Positions 53,496 to 63,820 of a stretch of 64,000 nucleotides of DNA are shown in pieces. Where the stretch lies: assembly GCF_000252955.1 (NCBI RefSeq), contig NC_014228.1, positions 62,001-126,000 on the forward strand. The letters are read 5' to 3'. The first letter of the stretch is position 1, and each line of letters starts with the position of its first letter. Made by a program: the position numbers and the translations under genes. The DNA is from Xenorhabdus nematophila ATCC 19061 (GTDB taxonomy: Bacteria; Pseudomonadota; Gammaproteobacteria; Enterobacterales; Enterobacteriaceae). The notes under the pieces were generated by a model that ran no database searches, was not told the DNA's origin, and saw nothing but the letters and a program-made list of their open reading frames with translations.

Positions 53496-53975
53496 GTGCG
53501 CTGGGAAAAGCTGCGCTGTTCTTCTTGCGTCTTGCGGGTGAAAGTCCCGTCGTAGAAGGTAAACCAGACCACTACGTAGCGAGTCTTGCATCTCCGGCGG
53601 TAACAAAGGAGATGAAGCGTAGACAGAGAAATGTTCGAGCCGAAACCGATGGGTGAACGTGATAACTCCGAAATTCGCTAATTGTGTTGTGCCGATGGTA
53701 TCGTCGAACCAGCAGGCAATAAGCTTCTGGATGGGCCACTGGTAAAGTAAGAAGGACACACCGGAGTCTCAGGCGTCGGCGAGCCTGTAGAGAACAGTGC
53801 GGAACCCAGGAGATCCTGATACTTCTCAAGGGAATAAGTATTTCGGGTACAAGTACCAAAATACAAGACCTCAGAAACGGGTATCAGGAAGTCGGAGTCA
53901 GCCATAGTAGTGATGAAACGAGTAATGATCGCGGAGCGAAGGGCTGGCAGACAGATCGAACGTGAGAGGGCAACA

Positions 53976-55293
53976 ATGACCGTACACAGCAACGACGGAC
54001 TATCATGGTTAACAAAACTTGAGCGTATAGGCAAGAAATCAGCCTGTGACAAAAAGCAGGTATTTAATAACTTAGGACATCTGTTAAACAGGGATATGCT
54101 GAAAGGACAGTTCCTGCGGCTTGACGGGAATAGAGCTGTAGGTATTGATCGCATGACAAAAGCCGCTTACGGTGAACATCTTGATGAGAATATTCACAAT
54201 CTCATCGTGCGGATACGTAGAGGAATGTATCGCCCGAAAGCCGCCAGAATCACGCAGATCCCGAAAGAGGACGGCAGTAAACGACCACTGGCTATTTCGT
54301 GCATAGAGGACAAACTGGTGCAACTTTCACCTCAGCCGGATTTATGAGCCGCTGTTTATGCCCTGTTCATACGGTTTTCGACCGGGATTAAGTTGTCATG
54401 TGGTATTGAAGGCACTGCAACAGCAAACTTTCCGTAACTGGAATGGCGCGGTGGTAGAAATCGACATCCGAAAGTATTTCAACACAATACCCCATATTGA
54501 GTTGATAAGTTTACTGCGGAAGAAGATATCAGATCGCTGTTTCCTCAGACTGATTGAGGTCTTAATAACAGTACCCATCATCGAGGGCAAACAGATATCC
54601 GACAATGTGCGCGGATGTCCACAGGGTTCAATCCTGTCGCCGGTACTTGCCAATATCTACCTGCATTATGTGATAGACGAATGGTTCGATGAAATCAGCC
54701 GTTCACACATTCACGGCCGGGCAGAGATGGTGAGGTACGCCGATGATATGGTGTTTACCTTTGAATTCCTTAGCGAGGCGAAACGCTTCTACAAGGTGTT
54801 GCCTAAGCGACTGAATAAATACGGTTTGGAATTGCACGATGACAAATCGTAGCTAATCTCTGCGGGACACATTGCCGCAATGAGGGCCAATCAGTCGGGC
54901 AGACGTTTGCCTACGTTTAACTTCCTGGGCTTTACCTGCTATTGGGGGAAATCGCGAAAAGGTTTCTGGCGACTGAAGCTGACCAGTCGAAAAGACCGTT
55001 TCGCCGCCAAATTAAAGGGACTCAGGGACGTCCTCTGGAAGAACCTGAATACCTCTCATAAAAGGTTCATCCTGAATACTGTCATCAGAGTAATCAGAAG
55101 CTAGATAAATTATCACGGTATTTCTGATAACCAGAGACGAGTCGGGCCATTTATCTATCAAAGCAAGCGGATACTCTACAGATGGTTCAACCGGAAAGGA
55201 GGACGTCAGGGGCTAACGTGGGAAAAGCTGATCCTGAAACTACTGGGTTATCCTTCAAGCTGGAAAATTCATTCAATGTTCAATTCTTGCTGA
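53976..55293 (+). pseudogene. ltrA: Group II intron reverse transcriptase/maturase, broken
   Basis: Starts MTVHSNDGLSWLTKLERIGK. RT motifs: GNRAVGIDRMTKAAY, PKEDGSKRPLAISCIEDKLV, PCSYGFRPGLSCHVVLKALQ, VEIDIRKYFNTIPH, GCPQGSILSPVLANIYL, and the catalytic MVRYADDMVF. Broken by a small deletion/frameshift near 54330-54350 and in-frame TAG codons near 54850 and 55102. Maturase X-domain remnants (NFLGFTCYWGKSRKGFWRLK, GWxNYHG-like INYHGISDN) follow. No working protein. Confidence 0.9.
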
Positions 55294-55320
55294 ATAGGTG
55301 TGACGACTGGGGTCTGTCGG

Positions 55321-55354
55321 GAGCCGGATGCGGTAGTTCTGCACGTCCGGTTCT
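55321..55354 (+). ncRNA. Group II intron domain V
   Basis: GAGCCGGATGCGG...CACGTCCGGTTCT folds as the 34-nt domain V hairpin with the 2-nt bulge; GAGCCG and CGGTTC ends are the conserved catalytic stem. Right after it (about 55362) intron sequence stops and IS110 sequence begins. Confidence 0.88.
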
Positions 55355-55361
55355 GAGGAGC

Positions 55362-55535
55362 AACTTGTATGTTTGGTTTGGTTTGCTTTTAAAATCGTTG
55401 CGTAGTGTAGTACCCGGATGACAGGAGCAACTTTGGCCATGAGCCAGTAAGACAGATTTTGCAGCAGCCATTCATCCTCAGTATATCGAACAGTATCTCT
55501 GGCACCTGTTGTACGGGTAGCCCGCATTAACAAGG
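55362..55535 (+). ncRNA. IS110 left-end non-coding region, possible bridge RNA
   Basis: About 174 bp between the intron break and the transposase start. IS110-group elements carry their guide (bridge) RNA in the non-coding segment before the transposase. It contains a small TGGC-CATGA-GCCA hairpin (near 55435-55447) and other partial complementarity. No target or donor loop was worked out; assignment rests on position. Confidence 0.4.
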
Positions 55536-56513
55536 TTGATAACCGTGGAACAGGTTTATTACTGTGGTATTGATATTGCTAAAAGCAAGTTTGATTGCGC
55601 AATTCGCCTGAATAATGGCAAGTATAAAGATAAAGTATTCAAAAATGAATCTGAAGGATTTAGTACTTTTATCAACTGGCTGGCTCATCATGGTTTCAGT
55701 CATGTCCATATCTGTATGGAGGCGACGGGGATTTACTGGGAAGCGTTTGCTGAATATCTGGCAGATAAAGGTTTGACCGTCAGCGTGATTAATCCTGCGC
55801 AAATCAAAGCGTTCAGTATATCTTTACTGGTCAGAAACAAGACCGATCGGGAAGATGCCCGAGTGATCAGTGATTTTTGTTTCGAACGAAAACCGGCAGC
55901 ATGGCTGGCGCCTTCTGCTTCAGAACAGAGTCTATGGACTCTGGTATTAAGACTGGAATCTTTGCAAAAGATGCGAACGCAGGAGAACAACCGCCTCCAT
56001 GTAGCGAGAGAGAATGTCACTAAAAGCCTTACAGACCATATCGCATGGCTTAATAATGAAATCGAGATATTGCAGGGTGACATGTTGCTTCTGATTAACG
56101 GAAATGCAGAGATGAAACAGAAGAAAACACTGCTGGAAAGCATCCCCGGGCTGGGTGTGCAAACTGCGGCTGTATTGTTGTCTTTTGGTATTCATCCGGG
56201 TCGTTTTGTCAATGCGCGGCAGGCAGCCGCCTATGCAGGTGTTGATCCCCGGCTGAATGAATCTGGCAGTAGTGTGAAGGGGCGACCGCGATTATCCAAA
56301 ACAGGACATGCATTTTTACGCAAACCCCTTTATATGCCAGCAATGACAACACTTTTTAGAACGGCGTGGGGGAAGCATTTTTATGCCCGTCTTACCGCTG
56401 CCGGAAAGGCACCAAAGCTAATAATCGGAGCCATGATGCGCAAGCTCATCCACGTTGCGTTTGGGGTTCTTAAAACAGAGAAAAGCTTCGATCAAAGCTT
56501 ACATGGCGTTTGA
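55536..56513 (+). CDS. IS110-family transposase (DEDD recombinase)
   Basis: 325 aa, full length (TTG 55536; GTG 55545 also possible). N-terminal RuvC-like DEDD domain: YYCGIDIAKSKFDCAIRL (first Asp), ICMEATGIYWEAFAEYLAD (Glu), and KTDREDARVISDF (Asp pair). C-terminal Tnp domain with the serine: SIPGLGVQTAAVLLS, AAYAGVDPRLNESGSSVKGR, GHAFLRKPLYMPAMT. The frame is intact. Inserted in the group II intron. Confidence 0.93.
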   Translation: MITVEQVYYCGIDIAKSKFDCAIRLNNGKYKDKVFKNESEGFSTFINWLAHHGFSHVHICMEATGIYWEAFAEYLADKGLTVSVINPAQIKAFSISLLVRNKTDREDARVISDFCFERKPAAWLAPSASEQSLWTLVLRLESLQKMRTQENNRLHVARENVTKSLTDHIAWLNNEIEILQGDMLLLINGNAEMKQKKTLLESIPGLGVQTAAVLLSFGIHPGRFVNARQAAAYAGVDPRLNESGSSVKGRPRLSKTGHAFLRKPLYMPAMTTLFRTAWGKHFYARLTAAGKAPKLIIGAMMRKLIHVAFGVLKTEKSFDQSLHGV

Positions 56514-56545
56514 CAGGAAACACAGTATCTGTCTTGGACAATAAT

Positions 56546-57577
<1,032 letters not shown>

Positions 57578-57578
57578 T

Positions 57579-57644
57579 CAGTGTATGCGTCAATAGCTCC
57601 TCAACGGGCTTAAAACCCTCGGGACTGGCGAGTTGCATACACTG
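57579..57644 (-). ncRNA. Structured non-coding region of the second IS110, possible bridge RNA
   Basis: Upstream of the minus-strand transposase (57515-57683) a 10-bp perfect stem CAGTGTATGC / GCATACACTG (57579-57588 with 57635-57644) extends by GGC/GCC beyond a T-T mismatch and encloses an inner GGG/CCC hairpin. Location and fold fit an IS110 bridge RNA. Sequence alone does not prove this. Confidence 0.5.
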
Positions 57645-57720
57645 TGCCAAATCATTTTTATGATAGTCGAATTTCAAAATACAAGGGGCCTGCCTGGGTG
57701 ACTGGGTAGGTCTACTCACC

Positions 57721-58088
57721 AGCAATGGTCATTTGTGGGAGACAAGAAAAATCAACGCTGGTTTTGGTATACTTGGAAACTTCGTCTGAAACGAATAGTG
57801 GCTTATGTTTTTGGTGATCGCAGCAGGAAAACGTTAGATAAACTGCTTACCCTCTTATCACCCTTTAATATTCGGTTTTACTGTACGGATGACTAAGCTG
57901 TTTATGGCAGTTTTCCAGAGAAAAAGCACCTTACTGGAAAGACAGTTACCCAACGTATAGAGAGAACTAATTTAACTCATCGTACCCGAATCAAAAGGCT
58001 GAATAGAAAAACCATCGGTTATTCAAAATCTGAAGAAATGTACGATAAGGTGATAGGAACCTTTATTGAACATCAACATTATTTTTAA
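57721..58088 (+). pseudogene. insB 3' part (IS1 family)
   Basis: Continues insB after the intron: SFVGDKKNQRWFWYTWKLRL, KRIVAYVFGDRSRKTLDKLL, an in-frame TGA-type break near 57894 (TAA after CTDD), then TQRIERTNLTHRTRIKRLNR and MYDKVIGTFIEHQHYF. With the left half it rebuilds a nearly whole DDE protein. Confidence 0.85.
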
Positions 58089-58117
58089 CGTTCAATCTAA
58101 CTATTTAATACATAACC

Positions 58118-59052
58118 CGCTGCTGGCTGGAATTTCGCGGCGTCAACCCTTTGTACTGGCTGTCGCCAAAAATGAAAAGTTGTGGTGGCAAGGCTCAACC
58201 TATGTCGGAGGCATTAGCACTCGGCGCGTGAGCTTCAGGAGCTGGGGCATCAGGTCAGGCGGCTCAAAGGAAAATTAGTTAAGGCATTCGTGATGGCAAC
58301 AAGAACGATGTAATGGATGCTCGGGCCATCTGGATGGCGGTTCAGCAACCAGTTAAATCGGTCGCTGTCAAGACAGAAGAACAGCAATCCATACCATACT
58401 GACGCTGCATCTGGTGCGTCAGAAACTGGTGAAATTCAGAACCGCACAGATAAATGCGCTGCACGGTATGTTACTTGAATTTGGCGAAAACCTTCATAAG
58501 GGCAGAACTCCTCTGGCTAAGGAATTTCCGGAAGGACTGGAACGTTTGGCAGCACGGTTACCGATGTATCTGATAAGTCTGCTTGGTGGGCAGTATCGGT
58601 GCTTTGCCGACCTGGATGCATATATTGACGGCATTGAAAAACAACTGTCGGTCGTGGCGAAGCAGAATGAAATCTGCCAGAGATTACTGGAAATCCCCGG
58701 TATTGTATCACTTATCGCCACCGCTGCCGTTGCTACGATGGGCGAAGCGTCAGTGTTTAAATCTGGCCGGGAGTTCGCCGTTTTTATCGGCCTAGTCCCG
58801 AAACAAACCGGGTCTGGCGGTAAAGCTCATCTGCTCGGGATAAGTAAACGTGGCGACACCTACCTGCAAACGCTGTTTATCCACGGGATAAACTCGGCCT
58901 CACTGGTGGCAAAAGATCCCGGCCTATGGATAACGGAACTGAAAAGACGACGACCGAAAGTGGTGGCAAACAAATTAGCCTGAACAGTTTGGGTAATGGC
59001 GGCTTATCACCGCAGATACGGCAAAAATTACGTCAGTGTTAGGCCTGATTAA
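58118..59052 (+). pseudogene. IS1111-type IS110-family transposase remnant
   Basis: Decayed in several frames: QVRRLKGKLVKAF, NDVMDARAIWMAVQQPVKSV, then one long open piece (58414-58983) with RQKLVKFRTAQINALHGMLL, LLEIPGIVSLIATAAVATMG, and FIGLVPKQTGSGGKAHLLGI SKRGDTYLQTL, ending WVMAAYHRRYGKNYVSV. The N-terminal DEDD start is missing where the IS1 end adjoins. The IS1 may have landed in it. Non-functional. Confidence 0.85.
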
Positions 59053-59307
59053 CGGCTACAGCTGACAAACATTAACGCTTAAGAATCAGCGTGAATGTGA
59101 AAAGGTTGCTCTGGCGGCCATAGCGATGACAAAGGCAGGTAAGACCGCCATCCGACGAACTTATTTTGTACATACGCGGGAGTTCATCGGATATAAAGCT
59201 GCAATCTACCGTCGAAGTCAGAATCATGGATGCCCTTGCAAACGGGATGCGTTCATATCAATGCACTATAATTTATACACAATTTATTTTAATAAAACGG
59301 AAATGAA
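59053..59307. other. Remnant non-coding end between IS debris and the deacetylase
   Basis: About 255 bp. The left part is probably the non-coding right end of the IS1111-type relic; GTTCATATCAATGCACTATA and the AT-rich stretch before 59308 may hold a promoter for the following genes, which are cut off from JUMPStart by the insertions. No convincing gene. Confidence 0.4.
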
Positions 59308-59946
59308 ATGATAAATAACTTTAACAGCGTCTTAGTACTTGCACCTCATACAGATGATGGGGAATTAGGGGCAGGAGGGACTATAGCTAAATTAATTGAA
59401 AACGGGAAAAAAATTACTTATGTTGCTTTCTCAACTGCAGAAGAATCTGTCCCTAAAGGAATGGAAAAAGATATATTAAAAACAGAAGTAAAAGCAGCAA
59501 CTAAAGCGCTAGGTATAAAAAATGATAATTTAATAATTTTTAATTACCAAGTAAGAAAGCTAAATTATGCTAGACAGGAAATTCTAGAGAATCTGATTGA
59601 AATAAGGAAAAAAAATAAATTTGATCTTATTCTTATGCCTTCACTAAAAGATATACACCAAGATCATACAACAATAGCCCAAGAAGGGCTTAGAGCCTTC
59701 AAAAACGCAACCATACTTGGATATGAGTTAATTTGGAACAATTTATCTTTTGACACTACTTGTTTTATAAAACTAGATAAACATCACATCCAGAAAAAAG
59801 TTTCTGCTCTACACAAATATGAGTCTCAAAAAAACAGGGATTACATGTCTGAAGATTTTATATTTTCTTTAGCTAGAACACGTGGTGTTCAAATAGGAAC
59901 AAAGTATGCAGAAAGTTTCGAGGTGATAAGATGTGTTATCAATTAA
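59308..59946 (+). CDS. PIG-L/LmbE-family deacetylase
   Basis: 212 aa. Zn-dependent N-acetylglucosamine deacetylase fold: LAPHTDDGELGAGGTIAKLI (PHxDDxExG; HxDD binds zinc) and SLKDIHQDHTTIAQEGLRAF (HxxH second zinc motif). Removes N-acetyl from a sugar nucleotide or lipid-linked sugar. Its last 16 bp overlap an LpxD-like acyltransferase, suggesting a deacetylate-then-acylate step. Confidence 0.9.
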   Translation: MINNFNSVLVLAPHTDDGELGAGGTIAKLIENGKKITYVAFSTAEESVPKGMEKDILKTEVKAATKALGIKNDNLIIFNYQVRKLNYARQEILENLIEIRKKNKFDLILMPSLKDIHQDHTTIAQEGLRAFKNATILGYELIWNNLSFDTTCFIKLDKHHIQKKVSALHKYESQKNRDYMSEDFIFSLARTRGVQIGTKYAESFEVIRCVIN

Positions 59947-60806
59947 AATTTAGTGTTCCCATAGGAAAAATATGTAAAGAGCTAAATCTTTTTTATCGTG
60001 GAAATAATAGTCATATTACTAACATATCTCCAATCAATAATATTGTTAATGGAAGTCTTTCTTTTATTAAAGGCGACGTTAAGCTGTTAACTCCTAATGT
60101 TACACTGGTTTGTGATGAATCTGACATGAATTTTTTTAATGATAAAAAGACAAACTTCATCATTAGTAAAAACCCAAGGTTAGATTTCATACGTATATTA
60201 AACTTTCTAGAGAAAGAGAGTGGATTTAATCATTTTTCATTCAAATCAAAAATATCTCCAACTGTTTCCATAGGCCATAATTCTATAATTGAAGATGGTT
60301 GTATTATACATGAAAATGTAAAAATTGAGCATAATGTAGTCATACATTCTGGAACAATTATAGGAGCACATACACGAATAAGAGCGAATTCGTCCATTGG
60401 AGGTGATGGTTTTGGATTTGAGCGAACGTTAGACGGTATACCTATCCGTTTTCCCCATTTGGGAGGAGTTATTATTGGAGAAAATGTTGAAGTGGGTTCT
60501 AATACATGTATCGCAAGAGGAACACTTTCAAATACCATAATAGAAGATCATGTGAAAATTGATAACTTAGTTCATATAGCCCATAATTGCCATATAGGGA
60601 AAGGGACTTTCATTACTGCATGTGCAGAAATCAGTGGAGGGGTTACTATTGGAAATAATTCATGGATTGGTCCAAATTCCTCGATCATTCAGAAGAAAAA
60701 TATTGGTGATAATTCACTTATAGGTATTGGTGCTGTATTAACAAAAGATATGCCAGAGTCCACTGTTTTTGCTGGTAATCCTGCTAAAAAAATTAGAGAT
60801 ATATAA
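59931..60806 (+). CDS. LpxD-like sugar N-acyltransferase
   Basis: 291 aa. N-terminal LpxD-like uridine-binding domain (SLSFIKGDVKLLTPNVTLVC, NPRLDFIRILNFL) and a long left-handed beta-helix: SSIGGDGFGFERTLDGIPIR, FPHLGGVIIGENVEVGSNTC, DNLVHIAHNCHIGKG with the catalytic-type His. Close to LpxD in layout but shorter and without its C-terminal helices, and located in an O-antigen operon. I infer transfer of an acyl (perhaps 3-hydroxyacyl) group to the amine freed by the PIG-L enzyme. Confidence 0.82.
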   Translation: MCYQLKFSVPIGKICKELNLFYRGNNSHITNISPINNIVNGSLSFIKGDVKLLTPNVTLVCDESDMNFFNDKKTNFIISKNPRLDFIRILNFLEKESGFNHFSFKSKISPTVSIGHNSIIEDGCIIHENVKIEHNVVIHSGTIIGAHTRIRANSSIGGDGFGFERTLDGIPIRFPHLGGVIIGENVEVGSNTCIARGTLSNTIIEDHVKIDNLVHIAHNCHIGKGTFITACAEISGGVTIGNNSWIGPNSSIIQKKNIGDNSLIGIGAVLTKDMPESTVFAGNPAKKIRDI

Positions 60807-60813
60807 ATATATC

Positions 60814-62049
60814 ATGAACATATTATATATTAATCATTATGCTGGAAGTCCTTATCATGGGATGGAATTTAGGCCGTACTATTTAGCAAAAGAGTGGTTA
60901 AATAACGGACACAAAATAACCATATTAGCATCTTCATTCTCTCATGTACGATCAAAGCAACCCAATATAAAACACAAGATAACAGAAGAAAATATTGATG
61001 GCATACATTATATTTGGTATCCAACTAATAAATATAAAGGAAACGGAATACTTCGTGTAATCAATATATTTTCTTTCTTATTGCAAATTATTCTGTTTAA
61101 TAAAAAAATCATTAAAAAAACAAAACCAAATATAATACTAGCTTCTAGTACATATCCTCTAGACATCTGGGTTGCAAAATATCTAGCTAAAAAACATAAA
61201 GCAAAACTAATATTTGAAATCCATGACCTGTGGCCTTTATCTCCTATAGAACTAGGTGGAATGTCTCCAAAGCATCCATTTATGACGTTGTGTCAATATG
61301 CTGAGAATAGTGCATATAAATATTCAGATGCTGTGATATCTATATTGCCTAAAGTTCATCAACATGTCATTAAGCATGGGCTAGATATAAATAAATTACA
61401 TATTATTCCTAATGGAATTGTATATTCTGATTGGGAAGATGGTAACTATGATAAAATACCAGATAATATTAGATCAAAAATAAATACATTGAAAAATAAA
61501 GGTTATACAATAGTTGGCTATTCTGGCTCTCATGGCATACCTAATGCATTACGCTACTTAATAGAAGCGGCTGACTTATTAAGAGATAAACCATTCCATT
61601 TTATTCTGGTTGGTTCTGGATTAGAGAAAAATAATCTTTTAGAATATAAGAACTCACTCGATTTAGAAAATATCACTTTCTTTGAACCGATAACTAAAAA
61701 ACAGATGCCAGATCTACTAACATTATTTGATATTAGCTATATAGGCGCTCATAAAACACCTATTTATCGTTTTGGTATATCTCCCAATAAATTAATGGAT
61801 TATATGATGGCTGAAAATGTTATTTTAAGCTCTATTGAAGCCGGAAATGATCCCGTTACAGATGCTGCTTGTGGAATAACTGTGGAAGCAGAATCATCTA
61901 AAGCTATTGCTGATGCCTTAATTAAATTAAGTGAGTACTCTTTGGAAGAAAAACAACAAATGGGTAAAAATGGTAAAAATTATGTTCTAAAGAATCATAC
62001 TTACTCCGTGTTAGCTGATAAATTTTTACAAGTGATGAAAAAACTATGA
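60814..62049 (+). CDS. Glycosyltransferase family 4 (WbuB-like)
   Basis: 411 aa from ATG 60814; a longer frame starts inside the previous gene. MNILYINHYAGSPYHGMEFR at the start and KLIFEIHDLWPLSPIELGGM, VIGYSGSHGIPNALRYLIEA, FFEPITKKQMPDLLTLFDIS, and FGISPNKLMDYMMAENVILS (E/N-x7-type nucleotide site). Resembles WbuB/FucNAc transferases that act on the second sugar of O-units. Overlaps the next ORF (TATGA). Confidence 0.88.
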   Translation: MNILYINHYAGSPYHGMEFRPYYLAKEWLNNGHKITILASSFSHVRSKQPNIKHKITEENIDGIHYIWYPTNKYKGNGILRVINIFSFLLQIILFNKKIIKKTKPNIILASSTYPLDIWVAKYLAKKHKAKLIFEIHDLWPLSPIELGGMSPKHPFMTLCQYAENSAYKYSDAVISILPKVHQHVIKHGLDINKLHIIPNGIVYSDWEDGNYDKIPDNIRSKINTLKNKGYTIVGYSGSHGIPNALRYLIEAADLLRDKPFHFILVGSGLEKNNLLEYKNSLDLENITFFEPITKKQMPDLLTLFDISYIGAHKTPIYRFGISPNKLMDYMMAENVILSSIEAGNDPVTDAACGITVEAESSKAIADALIKLSEYSLEEKQQMGKNGKNYVLKNHTYSVLADKFLQVMKKL

Positions 62050-63203
62050 ACAATAAATTCCTTCCATTTGCATTACCTGAAATTAGTGAAGAAGAAATTA
62101 ATGAAGTTGTTGATTCATTAAAGAATGGCTGGATTACCACCGGTCCTAAAGCAAAAAAATTTGAACAGGATTTTGCTAATTATTTAGGTAGTGATGTTGA
62201 AGCTATTGCTGTCAATTCAGCAACAGCTGGCTTGCATTTAGCTCTAGAGGCGATAGGAATTAAACCTGAGGACGAAGTTATCGTTCCAACCTATACATTC
62301 ACAGCCACTGCTGAAGTAGTTCGTTACTTAGGTGCAGATCCTGTCTTTGTTGATTCTCTGCCTGATTCATTAAATATTGACCCAGAAGCAATTAGAAAAG
62401 CAATAACCACTAAAACTAAAGCAATTATCCCAGTGCATTTTGCAGGTTTATCTTGTGATATGGATGAAATAATTTCTATCGCTAAAGAATTTAATCTTAA
62501 AATTGTTGAAGATGCAGCTCATGCATTTCCAACTATCTACAATGGAAAGAAAATAGGCACATTAGATACGGACGTTACTGTTTTTAGTTTTTATGCTAAT
62601 AAAACAATGACCACAGCTGAAGGTGGTATGCTGGTTTCCCGTAATCCAGACATTATAAAAAGAGCAAAAGTGATGCGTCTTCATGGTATTAGTAAAGATG
62701 CATTTGATCGATATCAATCCAAAACTCCCGCTTGGTACTATGAAGTGATGGAGCCAGGATTTAAATACAATATGCCGGATATATGTGCAGCAATTGGTAT
62801 TCATCAACTGAGAAAAATTGATTCCTTCCAGCAAAAAAGGGAGGAAATGGCAAAGTTTTATGATGAAGAATTAAAAAATTTACCACTAATATTGCCAACT
62901 AAACCTTTTAGTTCAGATAATCAACATGCATGGCACTTGTATCCTATTCGCCTAAAAAATGAAGTCAAAATATCAAGGGATGATTTCATTATTAAAATGG
63001 CCGAGAAAAATATAGGATGTTCGGTTCACTTTATTCCTCTTCATAAACATCCTGTTTGGAAAAATACTTATTCATTATCTGATAAGGATTTTCCTGTTGC
63101 GGAGAATAATTTTCATAAAATAATCTCTATTCCTTTATATACGAAAATGACAAAGGATGATCAAATTAGAGTAATAAATGCAATAAAAGAGATTTTAAAA
63201 TAA
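62046..63203 (+). CDS. UDP-4-keto-sugar aminotransferase (DegT family, PglE-like)
   Basis: 385 aa. VNSATAGLHLALEAIGIKPE, VEDAAHAFPTIYNGKKIGTL, and the PLP-Lys in FSFYANKTMTTAEGGMLVS (near residue 185). Downstream lies a WbpM/PglF-like dehydratase, so the likely reaction is amination of UDP-2-acetamido-4-keto-2,4,6-trideoxyhexose at C4. Overlaps the GT4 stop by 4 bp. Confidence 0.88.
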   Translation: MNNKFLPFALPEISEEEINEVVDSLKNGWITTGPKAKKFEQDFANYLGSDVEAIAVNSATAGLHLALEAIGIKPEDEVIVPTYTFTATAEVVRYLGADPVFVDSLPDSLNIDPEAIRKAITTKTKAIIPVHFAGLSCDMDEIISIAKEFNLKIVEDAAHAFPTIYNGKKIGTLDTDVTVFSFYANKTMTTAEGGMLVSRNPDIIKRAKVMRLHGISKDAFDRYQSKTPAWYYEVMEPGFKYNMPDICAAIGIHQLRKIDSFQQKREEMAKFYDEELKNLPLILPTKPFSSDNQHAWHLYPIRLKNEVKISRDDFIIKMAEKNIGCSVHFIPLHKHPVWKNTYSLSDKDFPVAENNFHKIISIPLYTKMTKDDQIRVINAIKEILK

Positions 63204-63815
63204 ATGAAGTTAACATATGATTTTTTCAAAAGGCTTTTTGATTTCATTTCATCTTTTATGGGAATGGTTATTTTATCTCCTATATTAATATTTATTGCAT
63301 TGTGGATTAAAATGGACTCGAAAGGGCCCATTTTTTTTCGCCAAAAACGCGTAGGGAAATATGGAAAACCATTCTATATTCATAAATTTAGAAGCATGAC
63401 ATTGGATGCTGAAGAAAAAGGTCAACTCACGATTGGTAATGACTCACGTATTACTAGCTCTGGTAAATTCATAAGAAAATATAAATTAGACGAATTAGCC
63501 CAACTTATTGATGTTCTCCTAGGTACAATGAGTTTAGTTGGCCCTCGTCCTGAAGTACCTAAATTTATAGATAAATACCCACTAGATATAAGAAAAAAGA
63601 TATTATCAGTAAAACCAGGAATAACAGATCTTGCATCTATAGAAATGATCAATGAGAATGAAATTCTTTCCCAATATCCAGATCCTCATCAAGCTTACAT
63701 CGATATAATCATGCCTATTAAAGCTAAATATTATTTAGACTATGTTAAACAGAAATCCTTTTTTCTTGATGTCAAGATAATTTTTAAGACTATATATAAA
63801 ATAATTTTTAGGTAA
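63204..63815 (+). CDS. Initiating undecaprenyl-phosphate sugar phosphotransferase (PglC/WcaJ type)
   Basis: 203 aa, a small monotopic phosphoglycosyl transferase. N-terminal re-entrant helix (RLFDFISSFMGMVILSPILI), IFFRQKRVGKYGKPFYIHKF with the conserved R-x-G and F-K/H motif, and SLVGPRPEVPKFIDKYP. Moves a sugar-1-phosphate to undecaprenyl phosphate, starting O-unit assembly. The start is directly after the aminotransferase stop. Confidence 0.93.
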   Translation: MKLTYDFFKRLFDFISSFMGMVILSPILIFIALWIKMDSKGPIFFRQKRVGKYGKPFYIHKFRSMTLDAEEKGQLTIGNDSRITSSGKFIRKYKLDELAQLIDVLLGTMSLVGPRPEVPKFIDKYPLDIRKKILSVKPGITDLASIEMINENEILSQYPDPHQAYIDIIMPIKAKYYLDYVKQKSFFLDVKIIFKTIYKIIFR

Positions 63816-63820
63816 CATTC

